NCBI GenBank assembly: GCA_019055375.1 | Contig: JAHQIW010005206.1 | Coordinates: 62,001 to 126,000 of the forward strand | Reading direction: 5' to 3' | Source: Parelaphostrongylus tenuis | Taxonomy: Eukaryota > Nematoda > Chromadorea > Rhabditida > Metastrongylidae | DNA length: 64,000 nucleotides | Part shown: positions 22,694 to 32,608 of the stretch, one piece after another | How positions within the stretch are numbered: position 1 is the stretch's first letter | Layout of the letters: each line of letters begins with the position of its first letter | The notes under the pieces: model-generated | What the model saw: only the letters and a program-made list of their open reading frames with translations | Told to the model about the DNA's origin: nothing | Database searches by the model: none | Position numbers and translations under genes: made by a program

Positions 22694-25529
22694 CGATCTG
22701 TACCTACAACGCAAGAACCCTTGCTCACAATCCGCTGTAGAAGATCTGTTGATTCAAGCAAGAAGAATAAGGTACGACGTCATTGGCCTGGCTGAGACGA
22801 GAAGGCGCCATCCTTTTCACGCTGTCTATGACACCGGAGAAGAACTGTTCCTTGGAACATGCCATCGCAGAGGTGTCGGTGGCGTTGGCGTCCTCGTCAA
22901 ATCGAATTTGACCGTGAGCATTGATTCGTTCGAACAACTAACAACCCGTATCGGACGATTACGGTTGAAACGATGTGGTTCTATGCCGGCTTTGACCATC
23001 TTCGTTGCTTACGCACCAACATCAAGCTATGACGAAGACGAAGTCGAAGCGTTCTATATGGACCTCGAAAAATTCTTCAGAGAAGATCATACATTCTTCA
23101 AGGTCATTGTCGGAGATTTTAACGCAAAAATTGGACCTAGAAGAACGTCTGAAGAACGTCACATAGGGACCCACGGACTAGAATGGAATGAACAGGGTGA
23201 GAGGCTATCCGAGTTTATCATGACGACCCAAACCATCCATGGTAACTCGCAATTCCAAAAGCCTCTCTCTCAGCGATGGACGTGGGAGTCTCCCAATGGA
23301 GAGTACCATAACGAAATAGATCACATCATAGTAAATCGAAGGTTTTGCCTGACCGACGTCGCTGTTGTTCCCAAGTTCTACACGGGATCAGACCATCGCC
23401 TCCTTCGCGCAACGTTCCGATTTTCGAGGAGAGGAGAGAAAGCCGCTAAATTCAAACAACGAAGTCCCAGAACTACCATAAACTGGGATGTATTCAAATC
23501 ATTAGTCGGCTCTTGGGAAGATACCGTTGTCGACAACATCGACGAAGAATACGATCGACTCGTTGAATATCTTCACGTTGGCGCTAAAAAAGCCGAGAGT
23601 CCTAAGGTCACGAAGAGACGCTTGTCTCCGCAGACACTCGAGCTGATACGTCAACGTGGAATCGCACGAGCCGCAGGCAACCGAAACCTTACGTCCGAAC
23701 TTGCGAAACGATGCAGAGAAGCGATAAAAGAAGACCTTAAAGAGAGAAGAGCAGCAGTTATGGCAGAAGCTGCAGAAGCTGGGAAGAGCATTCGCAAAGC
23801 CCAGCGAGGCTTCGCCAACTATAAGACCAAGATGATTGCACTCCGATACCCTGACGGGACACTTACAGCTTCCAGAAGGGCTATGGAGAAAATCATCCAC
23901 CAGTACTACTCGGATCTCTTCGCTAGCCATGTTCTCTTACCGTCATATAAATTGAAAGAGGACGAATATGTCGTTCCACCGGTCCTTCCTTCCGAAATCC
24001 GACATGCTATATCGTCGGTGAAAAACAGAACAACACCCGGTCCAGACAGGATTAGACCAGAACACCTGAAGAACCTGCCGCCAGTTCTCATCAACACCCT
24101 GGCTCGGCTCTTCACTCGCTACCTGTCAGAATGCAAGGTCCCTATTCAATGGAAAACCAGCAAGACCGTATTGTTGTTCAAAAAGGGAGACCTTCACGAC
24201 ATAGGCAATTATCGCCCAATCTGCTTGCTGTCCGTTGTCTATAAACTCTTTACTCGAGTCATCCTGAACAGGATTGACAGAACACTGGACGAAGGACAGC
24301 CATGCGAACAAGCAGGGTTCAGAAAAGGATTTAGTACCATGGACCACATCCACACGATCACAAGACTCATTGAAGTTTCGCGAGAGTACAAACAACCACT
24401 CTGTCTCACTTTTATCGATCTGAAAAAAGCCTTTGATTCAGTGGAAACAGAAGCGGTTATAGAGGCTCTGGATAACCAGGGCGTCCCTACTCGGTACATA
24501 ATGATCCTTCGTGAGCTTTATAAAGATTTCACGACCAGAATATCTCCATTCTACAACAATATCACCATTGACGTAAGAAGAGGGGTTCGACAAGGCGATA
24601 CAATATCGCCAAAACTATTCACTGCCACCCTACAAAACGTCATGCGAACATTAGAATGGGACGAAATGGGAGTGAAAATTGACGGTCGACAATTAAACCA
24701 TCTTCGCTTTGCTGACGATATCGTTCTCATAACACCAAACATCAGCCAAGCGGAACGAATGTTGACTGATTTCGATAACGCCTGTGGAAAGATCGGTCTT
24801 CAACTGAATCTAACGAAAACAATGTTCATGAGGAACGGATGGGTTTCTAATGCCCCATTCACGCTCAACGGAACGACAATTTCCGAATGCTCCAGTTACA
24901 TCTATCTAGGTCGTGAAATCAACATGATGAACGACCTAGCCCCAGAGTTGAGCAGGAGGAAACGAGCGGCTTGGGGAACGTTTAAGAGCATCGAAGATGT
25001 AGTGAAGAGGACAAAGAACATCCGACTCCGTGCCCACCTTTTCGACTCGACAATTATCCCTGCCCTAACGTATGCAGCAGAAACCTGGTCGCTACGTAAG
25101 CAGGATGAAAGATCACTTGCCGTTATCGAACGCGCAGTCGAAAGGTCGATGCTAGGAGTATCTCGTATTTCGCAAATGAGACAAAGGATCCGAACTTCCG
25201 ACCTACGTCAACGATCGAAAATCAGAGACGCCGTTCTACACGCCAGGATATCGAAAATAAGGTGGGCCGGACACGTGATGCGCTTCAACGACAACCGATG
25301 GACGAGAGCCGTTACCGACTGGATTCCTCGGGACGTCAAGCGCTCTAAAGGAAGACCACTGACCCGTTGGTCCGATTTCTTCACGAAAGCGATGGAAGAA
25401 AGATATGATGCTCAGCGAATTCCTAGAGCAAGGAGGACCCACTGGGCTACTCTTGCACGCGATAGGGAAAAATGGAAGAGTTGCTGGTACCCGCTCGAGT
25501 CACTCGACGATCAACGGGACGACAGGTGA
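22690..25529 (+). CDS. RTE ORF2: APE endonuclease and reverse transcriptase, near intact
   Basis: An uninterrupted 926-codon frame runs from 22749 to the TGA at 25529. The likely true start is ATG 22690 ([13 protein letters not shown]), but one missing G after CTCAC near 22729 shifts that frame to a TAG at 22738; copy 1 keeps the G. Residue numbers here count from 22749. The APE endonuclease has the catalytic AET at 15-17, GDFNAKIG at 122-129, EIDHI at 189-193 and SDH at 214-216. The reverse transcriptase has [13 protein letters not shown] at 428-440, [11 protein letters not shown] at 555-565, RQGDTISP at 614-621 and FADDIVL at 654-660. A C-terminal domain follows, including [18 protein letters not shown]. 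It would nick target DNA and prime reverse transcription there. Apart from the early frameshift, all catalytic residues are present. Confidence 0.92.
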
Positions 25530-25541
25530 TACAGGTGATAT

Positions 25542-26040
25542 TCTCATTGGGAGACTCCCACGTCCATCGCTGAGAAAGAGGCTTTTGGAATTGTCGAGTT
25601 ACCATGGATGGTTTGGGCCTTCATGATAATCTCGGATAACCTCTCACCCTGTTCATTCCATTGTAGTCCGTGGGTCCCTACTGTGACTTTCTCAGACGTT
25701 CTTCTAGGTCCAATTTTTGTGTTAAAAATCTCCGACAATGACCTTGAAGAATGTATGATCTTCTCTGAAGAGTTTTTCGAGATCCATATAGAACGCTTCG
25801 ACTTCGTCTTCGTCATAGCTTGGATGTTGGTGCGTAAGCAACGAAGATGGTCAAAGCCGGCATGGAACCACATCGTTTCAACCGTAATCGTCCGATACGT
25901 GTTGTTAGTTTTTCAAACGAATCAATGCTCACGGTCAAACTCGATCTTGACGAGGACGCCCTATCGCTTGTTCCAAAGAACAGTTCTTTCTCCGGTGTTA
26001 TGAACAGCGTGAAAAGGATGGCGTCTTCTCGTTTTCACAC
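25542..26040 (-). mobile_element. RTE copy 3, 5' part (truncated endonuclease end)
   Basis: The continuation of the copy at 19940-22186, separated by copy 4. On the minus strand it carries endonuclease coding with frameshifts (for example a [16 protein letters not shown] segment, and AKTTN-type remnants). It ends at about 26035-26040 within the region coding for the start of the endonuclease, so the element was 5'-truncated on insertion. Right next to it are about 20 bp that match neither RTE nor the exon and may be junction filler. Confidence 0.85.
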
Positions 26041-27049
26041 TCATAATCAGCCAGTGGCTCATAATTGATCTCAATAGTAAGTTGACCCCAAATGGACGAG
26101 ATTACAGCATCAGGTAGGAATGCGATGCGAGCTTGGCGATCAAGAACATCAATAATCTGGAGAACATCTTTCTAAATTATTTCAAGAGCTTACTGAATGT
26201 GTTTTCGATTGAGTAATAATAAATTATGCAGTCTATGTTGATACTATTAGTCAGAAAAACTGTCAACACATTGAAGTTAACTTTTTACGTCTAAGCAAAA
26301 GTCTGAAAAAAAGCGATTGTTTCAAGAGTTCCAACTCAAACAAATTATTCTCGAGTTCAAAGCTCACTGTTTGTATTACAAGACGCTCCACAATTGCTTG
26401 AGCTCTCTTTTTGTCTGTTGCAATACTAGCAACCCGAGCAGAAACCTCAGGCATGGTATTGTATGCCTTATCTACAGGCAATGTGAAGCCGGTGACGATA
26501 AAATTCCTAGAGCTCGCTGAAAGTTTTTAGCGGGTGAAAATTTGAACTGAGTTATAAAATTCTTTCATCAAAGGGCTTGGATTGCGACAACTCTACCGCA
26601 CTGATGAAGAGTGAGATAATTAATTTGCTAACATCTGTAGCATTACAACAAACGCTCGCTTATCACCTTGACCTGCAGGTATCACTCCACATACCAATGT
26701 TGTCGAGATGATGGCAAACATCGAAATCAGAAGAGGACCGGTCGAAGGTCTTGCCATGTTGCTGAGAATTCCCATTCTTGGCTCCGAAAACTCTAAGCAA
26801 ATATTGTAAACTCAATCAAAACACGTTTTCTGTTATTTACATCATATATCATTCAGAATGTACATATAGAATTGGCACTCAGAACCTATGTGAGACCACC
26901 GTCGTTGTGGCGATTGTTTGATCTCTCCAGGAGCTCTAAGTATTTCTCACTTGTCGCACCCAAGCAAATCATTAGGACAAATCCTGATAGGGTCTGTTGC
27001 TGCCAAATTAAAAAAAATCGTACTTATGGTCCCGAGTATTTCGTAGAAC

Positions 27050-27310
27050 CTCTCTCGAACTTCAATATGCTTGATAGCCAATTTTCGAGTCATGCATGAT
27101 GCCTGTCATGAGCACTTATTCAGTGTAGTACATGTGTTCCGGCTTTGCTGCCTCGTCAGATGAACAGGGTCTCACAGTTCAGTCAGTTCTGCGGGGAGAT
27201 ATCCTTGCTAAGGGAAACCGACGGAATGGCTGGTAATCGTGAAATATCTCACCTTTCGTTTCAAGTGCTTCTTTAGACCTCAGTCGAACTTCCATATGTC
27301 TGCCTTGTCA
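27050..27310 (-). repeat. Approximately 330-bp repeat with hammerhead-like motif, copy at 27 kb
   Basis: Aligns with 47070-47370 and 11230-11540: a CAATATGC...TTTTCGAGTCA-type start, the stretch GTACATGTGTTCC, and a CTCACCTTTCGTTTCAAGTG-like end. The minus strand at about 27162-27128 reads CTGACGA, a GGC/GCC stem-loop, GGAAC (for the core GAAAC), then ACATGTA. Helix I is not convincing here, so it is probably an inactive relic. Confidence 0.5.
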
Positions 27311-28000
27311 ATAACAGCGGCAAAACCGTCAACGCCTTCTCAACTATTTTCGAATAGTCAGGTTTTGAGAGAGGTGTCTAAACTTAACAAATGATGGCCT
27401 ATCGTATCTGAGAGTAGTGCTCTAACTTGAATAAGGTCCGCTCTTACATAGTGTGTAGCAATTTGGTCGGTAGGTTACTCGAATAAGTGGGCATCGGAAT
27501 TGACATTTTTATCGAATCTCATCATTAAAAGAAATATCGAGCAAATAATCGGATGTAGTATAGTATAGTACGTTCGTTTAGGCTGCGAGGAAGGCAAATC
27601 GTTGCAACGTTAGTCACCGAATTTCAACAGAGAAATATGAGCTTTGTACAAGTTTATAATAGAAGAAACATTTGTGATAGAGGATGGCTTTTCAAAAAAC
27701 ACAGTAAAATCGCTTAGTGGGATTGAATTCATGCTGAAATTTTTGCGAAAATGAGTTACATGGAAAAGCACTTGGAAGAGATTTCAGTAAAAGCGTCATA
27801 GCTTCAGGCGGGGCGGACTAAATTTGATTCCCAGCCTCTCATTTGTGATGGCGTGACGTGAAATGCTGACTTTCTCAATAATGAGACAATTCAAAAGTCC
27901 GAGTTTCTATAAACTTACGGCATAATTAATTGTTATATGAAAATCGAGAAAACTCATCTTGATTAGCTGACGCGAGGTTGGTAAATTAGTGGTAGAAGTT

Positions 28001-28041
28001 CGGCTGACGTTTCGGCAATTCGCCTTCTTCAGAGCTTGGGC
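28001..28041 (-). ncRNA. Hammerhead-like ribozyme motif of Penelope-like element, left arm
   Basis: Minus strand: CTGAAGA (fits CUGANGA), a GGC/GCC stem around GAATT, GAAAC, then GTC as the cleavage triplet. Helix III is minimal, as in the short type I ribozymes of Penelope-like elements. Only about three pairs of helix I (GCT with AGC) are visible, and one unpaired A lies between CTGAAGA and helix II, so activity is doubtful. Confidence 0.5.
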
Positions 28042-28331
28042 GTATATAGTATTAGTCTATTTGAATGATTCGAATGGTCTTATTTATATGCTGCCTAGGT
28101 CAAGTTAGAAGATCGACCAAAGAAAGGGCGCTAGATCTCGAGTGATGGTGACGCACTCGTCCTTACTCTTCATTTCGGGATTTTGGGCGTTTATCCAAAA
28201 GCCTCAAGAGTTTTGCGCGTGAATGTTTTTGATTCTACGCTAGGATTGTGGCAGTCACATCAAAATCGTTGTAGTTGTGTTTTTGTGCCTTATGTAAACC
28301 TAAAGGTTTGGTTTTATCTATTTTAGATTTA

Positions 28332-28690
28332 CTATCTAGGTGTTTTTTTTATGAGGATGAAAAGTGGTCTACCCGTTTCGCCTATATATTCTTCCCCGCA
28401 TGTTTTACATGTTAGTAAATAAACTGTGCCCGATCTCATACAATCCCCCTCTTTTCCGTTAGGGCAGATCATACAGCTTTTGGTGTTGCACAATCGATCA
28501 TAAAGTTTATTGCGGATCAGCTGATGGCGTGGGGTGGGAGTTGGGACTTCATTAAGTACCACAGAATTTCCAAGACCGCATCTTTTTAGCTCTTTTTTTT
28601 TAGCTTTTTTTAGTGATCGAACGGCTAAAAATGTGTGCACAGGAGAAGGGGAAAGGAACGAATCATTAGACTTTGCACGATAAATTGCCA
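28332..28690 (-). pseudogene. Penelope-like GIY-YIG endonuclease fragment, left arm
   Basis: The minus-strand frame reads LKRCGLGNSVVLNEVP, RHQLIRNKLYDRLC, SCMICPNGKEGDCMRSGTVY and LLTCKTCGEEYIGETGRPLF. This is the usual order in Penelope-like elements: cysteine-rich linker, then the GIY (here GTVY) and YIG motifs. The frame is lost soon after the GRPLF segment, before the EH and downstream EA.W region, which is still recognisable further left in other frames. It lacks the reverse transcriptase and is not functional alone. Confidence 0.8.
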
Positions 28691-28739
28691 TATCCAACGG
28701 CTACAAAACATTTGCTACGTGGAAATATTCAAAAGTGGA

Positions 28740-29250
28740 ATTAGGTCCCGAAACAACAATACTCCGTACCTGAATAAAATTCCCTTCAAACTGCCATTTA
28801 TATCAAACGAAACTAGTAGCACGGTTAAAAGATGCCTAAAAAGATGCGGTCTTGAAAATTCCGTGGTAGTTATTGAAGTTCCACCTTCCACCCTACGCCA
28901 TCAGCTGATCCGCAATAGACTTAGTGATCGATTGTGCAACACCAAAAACTGCATGATCTGCCCTAACGGAAAAGAGGGAAATTGTATGAGATCGGGCACA
29001 ATTTATTTACTAACATGTAAAACATGCGGGGAAGAATATGTAGGCGAAACGGTAGACCACTTTTCTTCCGCATAAAAGAACATCTAGATAGTGAATATAA
29101 AATAGATAAAACCAAACCTTTAGGTTTACATAGGGCACAAAAACACAACTACAACAATTTTGATGTGACTGTCACAATCCTAGCGTAGGAATCAGAAACA
29201 TCCACGAGCAAAACTCTTGAGGCATTTTGGATGAACGCCCAAAATCGCGA
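28740..29250 (+). pseudogene. Penelope-like GIY-YIG endonuclease fragment, right arm
   Basis: The plus-strand reading gives IPFKLPFISNETSSTVKRCL, then CGLENSVVVIEVPPSTLRHQ, LCNTKNCMICPNGKEGNC and SGTIYLLTCKTCGEEYVGET. A frameshift near 29053 follows, and the frame then continues as FRIKEHLDSEYKIDKTKPLG and LHRAQKHNYNNFDVTVTILA. The stretch TSKTLEAFWMNAQN near 29200-29241 corresponds to the family's conserved glutamate region. It extends further towards the reverse transcriptase than the left arm does. The frameshift and a stop inactivate it. Confidence 0.8.
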
Positions 29251-29379
29251 CGGAGGGGCGAGTGCGTCACCATCACTCGAGATCTCGCGCCCTTTCTTCG
29301 TTTGATCTTCTAACTTGACCTAGGCAGCATATAAATAAGACCATTCGAATCATTCAAATAGTCTAATACTACCCACTCT

Positions 29380-29420
29380 CAGGCTCTAAAGAAGGCGGGT
29401 CGCCGAAACGTTGGCCAAAC
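29380..29420 (+). ncRNA. Degraded hammerhead-like motif of Penelope-like element, right arm
   Basis: Plus strand: GGCT, CTAAAGA (one change from CTGAAGA), a GGC/GCC stem around GGGTC, GAAAC, GTT, then GGCC, which can pair with GGCT as helix I. It is the inverted partner of the motif at 28001-28041. The change in the invariant CUGA would be expected to abolish cleavage. Confidence 0.45.
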
Positions 29421-29489
29421 TTCTGTGACTAATTTACCAACCTCGCGTCAGCTAATCAAGATAAGTTTTCTCGATTTTCATATATCAAT

Positions 29490-30889
29490 AATGAGAGATT
29501 TACGATTCAGAAAACGCCGACTTTTCCAGTGCACTTCAGAAGGAAAGCTGCATAAGAAAAAAATTGATGGTCAAAACGAAGCACAACATTTCAAAACGTC
29601 TCATACATGAATTTTTAAAAATCAAAAGTCACATTTGTTTAGCATTAGTGTTCTCGCTAGCCTCTCCAGGTTAGCACTCCTGTCAAATCCTTTTTATCGA
29701 CAATGGAGACAAATGATGACCAGAACAGGAAATTCTACATATCTAACTGAAGGTTCCTGCGGCATACGGAAAATGTGATTTCACTAAGAATCCAGATTTG
29801 TGAGGAAGCAAAAGAGAAACGCGCTAGATTTTCTCGTCTAAAAACCGTACCGAGATTGAGAAAAAAATTAGACGTTCTCAAAACGCGATTGTCGTGACAT
29901 TGAGCGACGCCTTCCTTTGTCACCTTGTGAATGTTCCCAGTCTCTTATCAAGTGAAGTGTTTATAGAACTCCGTTTTCCGTAATGTGCAGACATAACAGT
30001 TTTATTACTCCATACATCGAACAGCGTCGTCATTTCGTTTGTGCATAAACTGCAAATTTCTCAGTGGTTTTTTTTACCATAAAAATTCGAAACTTTATTT
30101 TTTCAGCACTTGAAGATGACTTTTATCAACAGCATGGTGTGAACTAGATTACTACAGAATTTGGCAACTCATCAAATCGACTTATTCAGTATTTTTTATT
30201 GAATTGATCCTAAATTTTGCTCAAAATCAGCGCTTCAAGACAAATACTGCGTTGTAATCGTTTTGTGCCGCAGCCGTTCCGTGTTAAAATAGTTTTCTCG
30301 CATTCTAACAGATCCGTGTTGGAGAAATTTTGTGTTGTAGCACTTTTGGGTGCAGCGATTCAGTGTTGCAGCAGTTCTAATTCGCCATATATTGATTGCT
30401 GAGCGATGAGCAGTTTTCCTGTAGTATTTGAAATATCAGTAAAATATCTTAAAAATTTACACAAAGTAGCGTCATAAGCAACTCTATTTCCATGATTTTG
30501 AAGAAACAGTTCATAGAATTAATAGGAGACATTTGGTAGCATAGTCCATATATCCATTAAAAGTACAAGAACACTCACTGATATACAATCCAGTTTTGTA
30601 GAGATTTGATGCGAAAGATTTTTGATTCAGAGAGGGTCTAATTTTTCTGCCAAATGCAATAATCAATCACAGATAAAGAAAAAATTTGCCTGCACATTCA
30701 TTGAACCACTCATAAAATAAGATGAACCAGGCAGCAGACATCATTGATTTCACACCTTTGTAAAGGCAATTAGAGCTCCTAAAGTGGTATTGCTCGTGGC
30801 TTAATCATAGTCAGTTTAAATATTGAAAGAAAGAAGTAACTCTGCTTGAGATTACTACCTTCAAAGAAGTATTTTATTTACTGAAAGAC
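29490..30889. other. No supported gene
   Basis: AT-rich; longest open frames are about 60 codons without motifs. Confidence 0.45.
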
Positions 30890-31215
30890 TTTTTCCAAAA
30901 GCAGTGTTCAAAGGTAAGTACCGTTGCGCGTTTTCTAAATACCAGCTAATCCGGTTAGCTCAGGATGAATTATTATCAGAGGAGGAAATGAATAGGTCGA
31001 CAGTCAAAAAAGGACCAGCGTGACTCACTTCAGATAATCTCAACGTGGTTGGAGCTCTTTGCAGAACAGCAGTGCTGTTATAAAACGTTCAAATATCTGC
31101 GTAATGCTTCATCTTACTTGGTATCCCTGAATACGATGGCTGTGAAGATCAATATCACGCGAAGAACACTACGGCAGACACTTAAATCGTATCATCGCGA
31201 CTACGTGAGGTGAAA
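30890..31215 (+). repeat. Segment duplicated at 54960-55290
   Basis: Collinear with 54960-55290: GGTAAGTACCGTTGCG versus GGTAAACGCCGTTGTG, ACCAGCTAATCCGG versus ATCAGCTAATCAAA, and ACGTGGNTGGAGNTCTT in both. A shared block near the end reads TAAATCGTATCATCG in both. The frame RNASSYLVSLNTMAVKINIT in this copy, compared with RDALSYLFRLDITAVTMNIA in the other, suggests a former coding exon. I cannot identify the protein. Confidence 0.5.
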
Positions 31216-31984
31216 TTGTCGAAACCAGTCTAGAATAAGGACATGTAACAACTTCGCATAGTTCATTTCCGTCATGGGGCGCGAACTTTTTAAAGCCTCT
31301 GACGCTGGATAAACCCTTTCCATCATGCACAAAGGAATCATTTGAATGCACAAATATCAGGGAATTCGAATGTACTACCGAAAAAATCTTCTTACAGCGG
31401 TGCAGCATTAAAAATGAAGTTGCGCTTCATATGTATAGCTCGTTATAGCGACGATTTCTGCAATTTATTTGGAGATTTTTTCTTCGCCTCGGAAAGACCT
31501 CTATGTCTTCTTTTTTACCGATTTGTAAAGAAAATTTTGCTCTATCGCTGCAATGTTTATGCCCTCAGTCTTCATAATGTACTGCCAAACAAATTCTACT
31601 GCCCATGCCTGAGCTGCCTAGGCTTGAGCACGAAAAACTCATACGGCTTCAGAAAATCGTCAAGCTTCAGAGTCACATGTTTTATCAAGAGTTTTCGTCA
31701 AAGAGGAGGAAAGTCTAATTTTAATAGCAAAAATTGCACTCTGCATGTGCTGCACGGTTTATCGATCGCAACTATCGCTCCACAGCTGCCACTCACCCTA
31801 GCTAGTTTATTTTTCCTGCTACAGTGCAGTAAAACGGCCATTCCAGACCTAAACAAAATGTTGGAATTGCCAGAATTTACGTTATTAAACAGTTACTAGA
31901 GGACTGAGGGAGGGCACTGTCGTACGCAATAATAGCAAGCGGAAAAATACGGTGCGCTGAAAACATAATTGTATTTGGAAATTA
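31216..31984. other. No supported gene
   Basis: A 185-codon plus-strand frame (31342-31899) covers most of this stretch. It has no recognisable domain, and its last third overlaps repeat-like sequence (CTGCTACAGTGCAGTAAAA) shared with R1 units, so I do not call it a gene. Confidence 0.4.
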
Positions 31985-32080
31985 ATACATGCGATCGACT
32001 GTTTTCTAAAACCTCGTGATAAACATTCAGAATTAGATCCAAAAAAAGAAATGCTTTTTAGCCTAAACGAGGTTGGTACG

Positions 32081-32137
32081 CCAGAGCCATACACCGGTGT
32101 TTCGGAGGTTTCGGCCTCCTCGTCAGTGACCCCCGCC
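32081..32137 (-). ncRNA. Hammerhead ribozyme motif, unit A
   Basis: Minus strand: GGGGGTCA, CTGACGA, GGAGG-CCGAAA-CCTCC (helix II), GAA, ACA-CCGG-TGT (helix III), A, TGGCTCTGG. GGGGTCA pairs with TGGCTCT as helix I, using G-U pairs. The cleavage triplet is GUA and the predicted cut is after 32090. All conserved core bases are present: CUGANGA, GAA and the A-U pair closing helix III. Confidence 0.75.
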
Positions 32138-32353
32138 CCACATTAAGCCCTGCATTGAACCAAGGAGGGAGGTGTATGTGGTGATGGCACAGTGTACAAT
32201 GACACTGGTCCATCACCACTGTTCAGTCGATGGATTTCGGCTGGTAGACCAAAATCAATCCATTCGATCAACTGTTATCCAAAACCTCGTGATAAACATT
32301 CAGAATTAAATTCAAAAAAAAGAAATGCTTTTAGCCTAAACGAGGCTGGTACG

Positions 32354-32409
32354 CCAGGGCCATACACCGGTATTTCGGAGGTTTCGGCCTCCTCGTCAGT
32401 GACCCCCGC
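32354..32409 (-). ncRNA. Hammerhead ribozyme motif, unit A'
   Basis: Same architecture as unit A, 273 bp away. Helix I is better: GGGGTCA with TGGCCCT. Helix III reads ATA-CCGG-TGT, where C to T keeps pairing through a U-G wobble. The predicted cut is after 32363 on the minus strand. A transcript through both units would release a 273-nt RNA with ends suited to circularisation. Confidence 0.75.
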
Positions 32410-32554
32410 CCCACATTGAGCCCTGCATTGAAGCAAGGAGGGAGGCCGAAATCCATAGACTGAACAGTGGTGATGGACCAGTGTCATTGTACACTGTGCC
32501 ATCATCACATACGCCTCCCTCCTTGCTTCAATGCAGGGCTTAATATGGGGCGGG

Positions 32555-32608
32555 GGTCACTGACGAGGAGGCCGAAACCTCCGAAACACCGGTGTATTGC
32601 CCTGGCGT
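32555..32608 (+). ncRNA. Hammerhead ribozyme motif, inverted unit
   Basis: Plus strand: GGGGGTCA, CTGACGA at 32570-32576, GGAGG-CCGAAA-CCTCC, GAA, ACACCGGTGT, A at 32596, TTGCCCTGG. Helix I keeps A-T, then a C/T mismatch, then T-G and G-C pairs, so it is slightly weaker than units A and A'. The core is intact. Confidence 0.7.

Larger units (their letters stand above)
22187..25541 (+). mobile_element. RTE copy 4, full length, nested insertion
   Basis: A complete element of 3355 bp inserted into the older minus-strand copy 3. Its borders are set by an 11-bp direct repeat, TCTCATTGGGA, at 22176-22186 and 25542-25552. With the insertion removed, the flanking sequences join into an uninterrupted copy-3 reading (compare 2545-2580 in copy 1). 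The 5' region is a GC-rich leader of about 500 bp. The 3' end is a short direct repeat (ACAGGTGAT twice) without poly(A), as is usual for RTE elements. It is the youngest copy in the window by nesting order. Confidence 0.93.
19896..26757 (-). pseudogene. Secreted-protein family locus B, exon 3 disrupted by RTE
   Basis: Exon 1 is 26757-26667: ATG, then MARPSTGPLLISMFAIISTT and LVCGVIPAGQ, a good signal peptide, with a GTGATA donor. Exon 2 is 26516-26368: acceptor CTTTCAG, 149 bp, reading FIVTGFTLPV and KRAQAIVERLVIQT, with a GTGAGC donor. Exon 3 starts at 26156 after CTCCAG and reads IIDVLDRQARIAFLPDAVIS and then INYEPLA. The RTE pair 19940-26040 then interrupts it. The exon resumes at about 19938 with LCKAVLLGLENAAP and ends at 19896 with a GTAGGT donor of the expected phase. 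All phases up to the insertion are intact, so the gene was probably coding when hit. Exons 4 and 5 may be those at 9798-9457. The product is predicted to be secreted; its function is unknown to me. Confidence 0.72.
27934..29484. mobile_element. Penelope-like element fragments in a large inverted repeat
   Basis: The left arm (27934 to about 28590) and right arm (about 28832-29484) are reverse complements with modest divergence. The outer ends share TATATGAAAATCGAGAAAAC and its complement. Inside they share coding for a GIY-YIG endonuclease, with about 240 bp between them. Each arm is the 3' half of a Penelope-like retroelement: the linker and endonuclease are present, the reverse transcriptase is not. 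Near each outer end lies a hammerhead-like motif, as described for this element class. Confidence 0.78.

Noticed and set aside
24709..24720. CTGACGA inside the RTE palm domain as a hammerhead core
   Set aside because: It is the codon context of FADD (GCTGACGATATC). No helix II or GAAA follows.
23502..25442. Several minus-strand ORFs of 60-142 codons opposite the intact RTE frame
   Set aside because: They are antisense shadows of ORF2 and recur wherever the RTE coding occurs in the other orientation.
31342..31899. 185-codon plus-strand ORF
   Set aside because: No motif, no ATG-supported start (the frame opens at TTG), and its last third overlaps R1-like repeat sequence.
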